NCBI RefSeq assembly: GCF_030518215.1
Contig: NZ_JAULRT010000052.1
Span: 310,001 to 374,000, forward strand
Direction: 5' to 3'
Origin: Gilvimarinus algae
GTDB lineage: Bacteria; Pseudomonadota; Gammaproteobacteria; Pseudomonadales; Cellvibrionaceae
DNA: 64,000 nucleotides
Part shown: positions 57,777 through 64,000 of the stretch, piece after piece
Layout of the letters: each line of letters begins with the position of its first letter
Numbering within the stretch: the first letter of the stretch is position 1
The notes under the pieces: generated by a model
What the model saw: only the letters and a program-made list of their open reading frames with translations
The model's database searches: none
Told to the model about the DNA's origin: nothing
Made by a program: the position numbers and the translations under genes

Positions 57777-59615
57777 ATGAGTTGGCTTAGAGTGTTCGCA
57801 GGCTATGCGTTGGTGGGAGTCGCCCTGACTACCCTGGCTCAGGAGAACGATCAGACCCCGGCAGAACAATCCGTTGAGATTATCAAGTCACACGCCTTTG
57901 CCGAGCGCGGAGACCCGAAATACGGCGCGGATTTCACCCATTTTGCCTACGCCAATCCCAATGCGCCAAAAGGTGGGGAGCTGGTTCTCGCCACCATTGG
58001 CACCTACGACAGCTTCAACCGGTACGCCTCCCGTGGTGATGCAGAGGTCAATAGCGAAGCGTTTTACGACTCTCTGATGATCGGTAATGACGACGAAATC
58101 GGTGTTTACTATCCGTTAATCGCACAAAGCCTGGAATACCCTAGCGACTTTCGCTGGGTTATCTTTAACCTTAACCCCGCCGCCCGGCACCAGGACGGCG
58201 AGCCGATTACCGCTGAAGACGTGGTTTTTACCTTTGATAAATTTATGGAAGAGGGCGTTGCTTTTGTCAAACAGCGCTACGCTGATGTCACAGGCGTTGA
58301 GGCTTTGGGCGAGCACCGCGTTAAGTTCAGCTTTGGCTCTTCCAATAAAGACCTGATCGGCAGTATGGCAAGCCTTCCGATTCTGCCCAAGCATTACTGG
58401 GCCTCGCGCAATTTTTCAGAACCTCTCTCTGAGCCGCCCCTGGGCAGTGGAGCCTATCGCGTCAGTGATTACAAAATGGGTCAATCCGCCACCTATGAGC
58501 GGCTGAAGGATTACTGGGCCCAAGATTTACCCAGTCGTAAAGGTTTGATGAATTTCGATAAAATCCGCTATGACTACTATCGTGATGACACGGTTAGCCT
58601 TGAGGCCTTCAAGGCGGGCGAGTTTGACTTTCGGCGCGAAAGTGTGGCCAAGCAATGGGCTGAGGGTTATCAGGTGCCAGCGGTTACCCAAGGCAAGATT
58701 GTGAAAGAAGAACTTGAGCACTCCATTCCTCAAGCCATGCAGGCGTTTGTGTTCAATACCCAGTTTAAACACTTTCAGGACCGCCGGGTGAGACAAGCCC
58801 TTAACCTGATGCTGGACTTTGGGTGGCTGAACAAAAACCTGTTTTATTCTTCCTACGATCGCAACGAAAGCTATTTTGAAAATACGCCGTTTAAGGCCGA
58901 GGGGAAGCCTTCTGATGAGGAGCTGGCGATTCTCAAGCCCTTTGAGGAGCAGTTGCCGGCCGAGGTGTTCGGCGAGGTATGGCGGCCCAACAAAACGGAT
59001 GGCTCGGGTCGTATTCGCACGGAAATGCGTGAGGCACTGGCGTTGCTCAAAAGCGCGGGCTGGGAGCTGAAAGACAAGAAGTTGGTCAACAGCGCTACCG
59101 GCGAAGCCTTTTCCTTTGAAATCCTGCTCTATTCTCCCACCATGGAGCGCGTGACCTTACCTTTTATTCGCAACTTGGAGCGAATCGGTATCACCGCTAA
59201 CATTCGGATGGTGGACTCCAGCCAATATTTAAACCGCTTGCGTTCGCGGGATTTTGACATGACTCCTCAGGGATACAGCGCCATGCCTTACCCAATGACG
59301 GACATGAAAATTATTTGGCACTCTGATTACATCGACTCGACCTACAACCAGGCGGGCGTTCAGGATCCTGTTATTGATGCGCTGGTCGAGCAAATCGCCG
59401 CAAACCAGGAAAACGAAGACAAGCTGATGGCGCTGGGTAAAGCTTTTGACCGGGTGGCGTTGTGGAATTTTTATGTCATCCCTCAGTGGCACTCTGACAG
59501 TTTCCGCATTGCTTACTGGAATAAATTTTCCCGCCCGGACGTCCGCCCGCAGTATTCCATCGGGCTCGATTCCTGGTGGTACGACAGCGCAAAGGCGAAG
59601 GCCTTGGGTAAGTAG
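57777..59615 (+). CDS. yejA: Oligopeptide ABC transporter substrate-binding protein (YejA type)
   Basis: Periplasmic peptide-binding protein, family 5 (SBP_bac_5). 612 residues with a signal peptide of about 21 residues (VGVALTTLAQ). Family segments: GELVLATIGTYDSFNRYA, the motif QDGEPITAEDVVFTFDKF near residue 140, and QALNLMLDFGWLNKNLFY near 340. Permease and ATPase genes follow at once, making a complete importer. YejABEF imports microcin C and peptides in E. coli. Confidence 0.92.
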   Translation: MSWLRVFAGYALVGVALTTLAQENDQTPAEQSVEIIKSHAFAERGDPKYGADFTHFAYANPNAPKGGELVLATIGTYDSFNRYASRGDAEVNSEAFYDSLMIGNDDEIGVYYPLIAQSLEYPSDFRWVIFNLNPAARHQDGEPITAEDVVFTFDKFMEEGVAFVKQRYADVTGVEALGEHRVKFSFGSSNKDLIGSMASLPILPKHYWASRNFSEPLSEPPLGSGAYRVSDYKMGQSATYERLKDYWAQDLPSRKGLMNFDKIRYDYYRDDTVSLEAFKAGEFDFRRESVAKQWAEGYQVPAVTQGKIVKEELEHSIPQAMQAFVFNTQFKHFQDRRVRQALNLMLDFGWLNKNLFYSSYDRNESYFENTPFKAEGKPSDEELAILKPFEEQLPAEVFGEVWRPNKTDGSGRIRTEMREALALLKSAGWELKDKKLVNSATGEAFSFEILLYSPTMERVTLPFIRNLERIGITANIRMVDSSQYLNRLRSRDFDMTPQGYSAMPYPMTDMKIIWHSDYIDSTYNQAGVQDPVIDALVEQIAANQENEDKLMALGKAFDRVALWNFYVIPQWHSDSFRIAYWNKFSRPDVRPQYSIGLDSWWYDSAKAKALGK

Positions 59616-59639
59616 CGGGTTTAGACTGGAGAGCTGCTG

Positions 59640-60728
59640 TTGGCCGCCTATATTGTCCGTCGTTTGTTGCTGGTCATCCCCACCCTACTGGCCATTATCA
59701 CCCTGAATTTTTTTATCGTTCAGGCGACTCCCGGAGGTCCGGTTGACCAGGCAGTGGCTAAGATGCTCGGGATGGGCGAGGGAGCGCTTGAGCGTATTAC
59801 CGGTAGTCATTCAGACAGTAACGGCGGCTTGGCCGAAGCGGGTGGGGCCGACGATACCAGAGGCGCGCGCGGCCTCGACCCGGAAGTGATTGCCGAGATT
59901 GAGAGACAGTTTGGTTTTGACCGCCCACTGCACGAGCGGTACTTCACCATGCTCTGGGACTACATTCGCTTCGACTTCGGCGACAGTCTGTTCCGTGCCG
60001 ACTCGGTTATTGGTTTGATTGTCGATAGGCTCCCTGTCTCTATATCCTTGGGGCTTTGGAGTACGCTGATTATCTATCTTGTGTCGATTCCTTTGGGAAT
60101 CCGCAAGGCGATGAAGCACCACAGCCATTTCGATATATGGACCAGTTGGGTCATTGTTATTGGTAATGCCATTCCAGGCTTTCTATTCGCAATTTTGTTG
60201 ATAATTGTATTCGCTGGCGGTTCGTACCTCGATTGGTTTCCGCTGCGTGGCTTGGTGTCGGACAATTTTGCCGAGCTGACTTGGTACGAGAAAGTTATTG
60301 ACTACTTTTGGCATCTGGCGCTGCCGATTTTGGCTATGGTGATCGGCGGTTTTGCCACTTTGACCATGCTGACCAAAAACTCTTTTCTTGATGAGATCAA
60401 CAAGCAATACGTTATGACCGCGCGTGCCAAGGGCGCAATGGAGCGCCGAATATTGTATCGTCATGTATTTCGCAATGCGATGCTGATTATCATTGCCGGC
60501 TTTCCGGCAACCTTTATCAGTATGTTTTTCACGGGATCGCTGTTGATTGAGGTGATTTTCTCCCTTGAGGGCCTGGGGCTGCTTGGGTTTGAATCGACCT
60601 TGCAGCGGGATTACCCCGTCATGTTCGGCACGCTCTACATCTTTGGCTTGCTGGGCTTGCTTATTGGTATTGTCAGTGACCTGGCCTATACCTGGGTCGA
60701 TCCGCGTATTGATTTCGAGAGCCGCTGA
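59640..60728 (+). CDS. yejB: ABC transporter permease (YejB type)
   Basis: Inner-membrane permease, 362 residues with six predicted helices. The N-terminal helix is [18 protein letters not shown], and the EAA-type coupling loop [21 protein letters not shown] is near residue 260–280. TTG start at 59640 with GGAGAG upstream. A soluble insert of about 60 residues after the first helix ([10 protein letters not shown] and following) is longer than in the DppB branch and is typical of YejB. The next gene starts in its stop codon (TGATG). Confidence 0.93.
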   Translation: MAAYIVRRLLLVIPTLLAIITLNFFIVQATPGGPVDQAVAKMLGMGEGALERITGSHSDSNGGLAEAGGADDTRGARGLDPEVIAEIERQFGFDRPLHERYFTMLWDYIRFDFGDSLFRADSVIGLIVDRLPVSISLGLWSTLIIYLVSIPLGIRKAMKHHSHFDIWTSWVIVIGNAIPGFLFAILLIIVFAGGSYLDWFPLRGLVSDNFAELTWYEKVIDYFWHLALPILAMVIGGFATLTMLTKNSFLDEINKQYVMTARAKGAMERRILYRHVFRNAMLIIIAGFPATFISMFFTGSLLIEVIFSLEGLGLLGFESTLQRDYPVMFGTLYIFGLLGLLIGIVSDLAYTWVDPRIDFESR

Positions 60729-61747
60729 TGTTGAGTCCGTTAAATCGCGAGCGCTGGCACAGATTCAAGAAAAACCGCCGTGGTTTCTGGAGCCTTTGGT
60801 TGTTTCTTGCGCTCTTTTTGCTCACTCTGTTTGCCGAGCTTTTGGCCAACGATGTACCCCTGTTGGTGAAGTACGATACCGACTGGTACTTTCCGGTGGT
60901 CCGTAATTATTCCGAGCTGGAATTTGGTGGTGACTTTGATGTGGCTGCCGACTATCGCGACCCATATATTGCCGAGCTGATTCAGAGCAACGGCTGGATG
61001 CTATGGCCGCCGGTTCGCTTTGACTTTCAGACAATCAACTATGACCTGCCGACGCCTGCGCCCAGCCCGCCCAGTGCCGAAAACTGGTTGGGTACCGATG
61101 ATCAAGGCAGAGATGTGCTGGCGAGGCTGGTGTACGGCTTTCGCATTTCCGTGGTGTTTGGGCTTATTTTAACTCTCGCGACCTCCGTGGTGGGTATTGC
61201 CGCCGGCGCCTTGCAGGGATTTTATGGGGGTAAAGTGGACTTGATTGGCCAGCGGTTGCTGGAAGTGTGGTCTAGTGTGCCAACTTTGTTTGTTTTAATC
61301 ATTATCGCCAGCCTGGTGCCTCCCAGCTTTTGGATACTCTTGGTCATTTTGTTGTTATTTGGCTGGATGGCTCTGGTCGGGGTGGTACGGGCGGAATTTT
61401 TGCGGGCGCGCAATTTAGAGTATGTGCTGGCCGCTCGGGCGATGGGTGTCTCTGATCGTGCGATCATCTTTCGCCACCTCTTGCCCAATGCCATGGTGGC
61501 TACCATCACGTTTATTCCTTTTTTATTGGTAGGCGGCGTGACCAGCTTGACAGCTTTGGATTTTCTCGGCTTCGGACTGCCGCCTGGCTCCGCTTCGCTA
61601 GGAGAAATGGTGGGGCAGGGAAAAAACAACCTTCACGCTCCCTGGATAGGTATTTCCGTCTTTATGGTGTTGGCGATTATGCTGACGCTGTTGGTATTTG
61701 TGGGTGAAGGCGTCAGGGATGCCGTAGACCCAAACCGGACCCGTTGA
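60728..61747 (+). CDS. yejE: ABC transporter permease (YejE type)
   Basis: Second permease, 339 residues. N-terminal cytoplasmic basic stretch RERWHRFKKNRRGFWSLW, one helix, a periplasmic stretch of about 100 residues ending in NWLGTDDQGRDVLARLVYG, then five helices and the EAA loop AARAMGVSDRAIIFRHLLPN near 235. The ATG shares a base with the yejB stop. The ATPase gene begins after 4 bp. Confidence 0.93.
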   Translation: MLSPLNRERWHRFKKNRRGFWSLWLFLALFLLTLFAELLANDVPLLVKYDTDWYFPVVRNYSELEFGGDFDVAADYRDPYIAELIQSNGWMLWPPVRFDFQTINYDLPTPAPSPPSAENWLGTDDQGRDVLARLVYGFRISVVFGLILTLATSVVGIAAGALQGFYGGKVDLIGQRLLEVWSSVPTLFVLIIIASLVPPSFWILLVILLLFGWMALVGVVRAEFLRARNLEYVLAARAMGVSDRAIIFRHLLPNAMVATITFIPFLLVGGVTSLTALDFLGFGLPPGSASLGEMVGQGKNNLHAPWIGISVFMVLAIMLTLLVFVGEGVRDAVDPNRTR

Positions 61748-61751
61748 TTTT

Positions 61752-63359
61752 ATGAGCGAGCCTGTACTGCGCATTACAGACTTGAGCCTGGCGTTTCATC
61801 AGGAGCAGACCCTGATCCCCGTGGTTAAGTCGCTGAACCTGGAAATTCAGCCAGGCGAGGTCCTGGCCCTCGTAGGCGAGAGTGGCTCGGGGAAGTCGGT
61901 GACGGCGCAGTCGATTCTCAAGCTGCTGCCCGCAAGCGCTGCTGTTTACCAAAGCGGTAGCATCGTCTACGGCGGTGATGATTTGCTGGGCTGCAACGAA
62001 AAATCGCTGGCCCGAATCCGCGGCAACCGGATCAGTATGATCTTTCAGGAGCCGATGACCTCGCTGAACCCATTGCACACCATTGAAAAGCAACTGGCAG
62101 AGGTGCTGTTTTTGCACAAGGGGCTATCCCCGGTCAAAGCGCGAAAGCCGGTGCTTGAGTGGCTCGAGCGAGTCGGGATTCGTGACCCGCAAAAGCGCTT
62201 ATCCTCTCTGCCTCATGAACTCAGCGGCGGCGAGCGCCAACGGGTCATGATCGCCATGGCCTTGATCAACGAGCCTGATCTGCTGATTGCCGATGAGCCT
62301 ACGACAGCTCTGGATGTCACTGTGCAATCGCAAATTCTCCAGCTTCTCAAGCAGCTGCAACGTGACCTCAATATGGCGGTTCTGTTTATTACGCACGACT
62401 TGAAAATCGTCAAGCGCCTGGCTGATCGTGTGGCCATTATGCGTGCCGGTCAGATATTAGAAGTAGGGCAAACGAGCGAAGTGTTCTCCAGCCCAACGCA
62501 CGAGTACACCCGTTTGCTGCTGGCGTCCGACCCAGGGGAGGCCCCTTCACCCGTAAAACCCGATGCTGAGCCTTTGTTGGAGGTCAAGCGGTTACGTACC
62601 TGGTTTCCGGTTAAGCGCGGAGTGTTTAAAAAAGTCGTCGACCATATCAAGGCCGCCGATGACATCAACTTTACCTTGCGTGTTGGTGAGACGCTGGGCA
62701 TTGTCGGAGAAAGCGGCTCGGGCAAGACGACGGTTGGACGCAGTATTTTGCGCTTGATCGCCAGCGAAGGTCAGGCGGTCTATTATGGCTCGTCGCCAAA
62801 AGATCTGTTCGGTCTTTCAGCCAAAGCACTCAAGCCACTGCGCCGCGAGTTGCAAATTATTTTCCAAGATCCCTACGGCAGCCTCAGCCCGCGTATGTCC
62901 ATAGCGGAGATTATCGCTGAAGGATTAGAGGTTCACGAGACCATCTCTGCCGAAGAAAAAGAGCATCGGGTTATTCAAGCGCTGACCCGTGTGCGGTTAG
63001 ACCCTGCCGTGCGACACCGCTATCCCAATGAATTTTCCGGTGGGCAGCGCCAGCGAGTGGCCATTGCCAGGGCGCTCATTCTCAAACCCAGATTGCTGGT
63101 GTTGGATGAGCCCACCTCAGCCCTGGACCGCTCAGTGCAAAAAGAAGTCGTGGATTTGCTCAAGCAGCTGCAACAAGACTACGCCATGGCGTACGTGTTT
63201 ATCAGCCATGATCTGGATGTCGTGCGGGCAATGAGCCATAAAATTATCGTGATGCGCCGCGGACAAATTGTCGAATCGGGCACTGCAGAGCAACTGTTTC
63301 GTGAGCCTGAGCACGAGTACACCCGCACTCTGCTGCAATCGGCTAGCGCCCCTTTGTGA
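61752..63359 (+). CDS. yejF: ABC transporter ATP-binding protein with two nucleotide-binding domains (YejF type)
   Basis: 535 residues with two complete ATPase domains in tandem. First: Walker A GESGSGKSV near 40, signature LSGGERQRV near 160, Walker B LLIADEPTTALD. Second: GESGSGKTT near 320, FSGGQRQRV near 425, LLVLDEPTSALD. It energises the YejBE channel. The last 17 bases overlap the end of the convergent mltD-like gene. Confidence 0.95.
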   Translation: MSEPVLRITDLSLAFHQEQTLIPVVKSLNLEIQPGEVLALVGESGSGKSVTAQSILKLLPASAAVYQSGSIVYGGDDLLGCNEKSLARIRGNRISMIFQEPMTSLNPLHTIEKQLAEVLFLHKGLSPVKARKPVLEWLERVGIRDPQKRLSSLPHELSGGERQRVMIAMALINEPDLLIADEPTTALDVTVQSQILQLLKQLQRDLNMAVLFITHDLKIVKRLADRVAIMRAGQILEVGQTSEVFSSPTHEYTRLLLASDPGEAPSPVKPDAEPLLEVKRLRTWFPVKRGVFKKVVDHIKAADDINFTLRVGETLGIVGESGSGKTTVGRSILRLIASEGQAVYYGSSPKDLFGLSAKALKPLRRELQIIFQDPYGSLSPRMSIAEIIAEGLEVHETISAEEKEHRVIQALTRVRLDPAVRHRYPNEFSGGQRQRVAIARALILKPRLLVLDEPTSALDRSVQKEVVDLLKQLQQDYAMAYVFISHDLDVVRAMSHKIIVMRRGQIVESGTAEQLFREPEHEYTRTLLQSASAPL

Positions 63360-64000
63360 CGTCGACAAACAAAGTCAGAGATTGGCCTGGGTGAATATAG
63401 CCTTTGCTGGATACTCCGTTCCAGCGAGTGATGTCTTTAATGCTGACATTAAATTTATCGGCAATGCGTGCGAGTGAGTCGCCAGTGCGCACCTTGTAAG
63501 ATAACTTGCGTGTTACTCCCGTGCTGTCGGTTTCCGGTGCTTTGCTCCAAACCACCAGTGTTTGTCCGGGCTTGAGGGTTTCCCTCGGTGACATCCCATT
63601 CCAGCGCGCCAGAGCGCTCACGCTGACCTTGTGGTGGTTGGCGATGCGCCAAAAGCTGTCGCCCTTGCGCACGGTATAACTGACCTTGATGCTATCGGCG
63701 CCACCTGATGCCTTGCTCTGAGTCCTCTCGCGCCGCTGGTTAGCGCTATAGGCGTAGTGTTCACCCTCCATGCTGGCTTTGGGTATTAACAAGGTATCGC
63801 CGGCCCGTATTCTTGAAGAGCGCAGGTTGTTTGCGCTCTGCAATGCTTCGGCACTGGTATTGAACTGTCTGGCGATTTTGATCAATGAATCGCCCGGGGC
63901 AATTGTATAGCGACGCCAGCTAATACGCTGCGTTTGGGGGACTGCGGCAAGCGCCTCGGAAAAGCTGTCGGACTTTGCCGCAGGGATCAGCAAGCGGTGG
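63343..64000 (-). CDS. LysM protein, probable C-terminal part of lytic transglycosylase MltD (5' end beyond the window)
   Basis: The minus-strand frame is open from base 64000 to the stop at 63343; about 218 residues are visible. It has three LysM peptidoglycan-binding repeats, beginning near YTIAPGDSLIKIARQF, YTVRKGDSFWRIANHH and YKVRTGDSLARIADKF, separated by Ser/Lys-rich linkers. The preceding LLIPAAKSDSF-like stretch fits the end of the MltD linker after the SLT domain. The catalytic domain is outside. In Pseudomonas mltD adjoins the same ABC operon, which supports the call. Confidence 0.8.
   Translation of the reverse strand, partial: HRLLIPAAKSDSFSEALAAVPQTQRISWRRYTIAPGDSLIKIARQFNTSAEALQSANNLRSSRIRAGDTLLIPKASMEGEHYAYSANQRRERTQSKASGGADSIKVSYTVRKGDSFWRIANHHKVSVSALARWNGMSPRETLKPGQTLVVWSKAPETDSTGVTRKLSYKVRTGDSLARIADKFNVSIKDITRWNGVSSKGYIHPGQSLTLFVDVTKGR

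Overview
The window is ordinary chromosomal DNA of a gammaproteobacterium, moderately GC-rich and even in composition. No insertion sequence, prophage, CRISPR array or rRNA gene is visible. Gene order matches what is known from Pseudomonas and its relatives: rne divergent from rluC–HAD–maf–yceD–rpmF–plsX–fabD–fabG–acpP–fabF–pabC–mltG; tRNA-Leu–tig–clpP–clpX–lon–hupB–ppiD; yej-type ABC operon facing mltD; tusDCBE–yccA–tRNA-Ser. A secreted lipoprotein with a long serine-only linker at about 6.3–6.45 kb is typical of marine polysaccharide degraders of the Cellvibrionaceae (Saccharophagus, Cellvibrio, Teredinibacter), so a member of that group is the best guess. This is inference from gene order and protein style, not from a marker-gene comparison.

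Layout. 1–4.6 kb (minus): a PP2C phosphatase cut by the left edge, then the cluster GIY-YIG protein–DTW tRNA-modifying enzyme–M16C metalloprotease. 4.7–8.5 kb: cmoM facing a membrane J-domain protein, then two lipoprotein genes, the first a candidate surface metallopeptidase. 8.6–11.7 kb: agmatine deiminase and N-carbamoylputrescine amidase (agmatine to putrescine), a soluble diguanylate cyclase and the peroxiredoxin Bcp. 12–15.3 kb: an HTH-only AraC-type protein, an isolated yajC, and a PLP enzyme paired with an AGCS amino-acid symporter. 15.3–17.7 kb (minus): tRNA-Ser(UGA), yccA, tusDCBE (tRNA 2-thiolation relay). 17.9–21.6 kb: RNase E with a very long leader. 21.6–31.4 kb: rluC and the ribosomal protein/phospholipid/fatty-acid cluster ending in mltG. 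31.4–35.2 kb: glnS, cysS, a periplasmic rhodanese and a small membrane protein. 35.2–39 kb: corB-like and ypjD (minus), divergent from ffh. 39.1–45.3 kb: a META lipoprotein, then a compact set malic enzyme–XRE/cupin regulator–fadB–fadA. 45.5–46.8 kb: a phosphomannose-isomerase-like protein of unknown function. 46.9–55.8 kb: tRNA-Leu(UAG), trigger factor, ClpP, ClpX, Lon, HU, PpiD: a protein folding and quality-control block. 55.8–57.4 kb (minus): a CheC-like phosphatase overlapping a PAS–GGDEF cyclase. 57.8–63.4 kb: an oligopeptide ABC transporter (yejABEF type). The right edge cuts an mltD-like LysM protein.

Most genes are housekeeping and are called with high confidence. The less familiar parts are the CheC/diguanylate cyclase pair, the serine-linked lipoprotein with an HExxH site, the PMI-like protein, the regulator embedded in the fadBA operon, and several non-coding signals: a near-consensus promoter that should make yceD mRNA almost leaderless, a leader of about 570 nt on rne, and operator-like repeats before the AraC-type gene.
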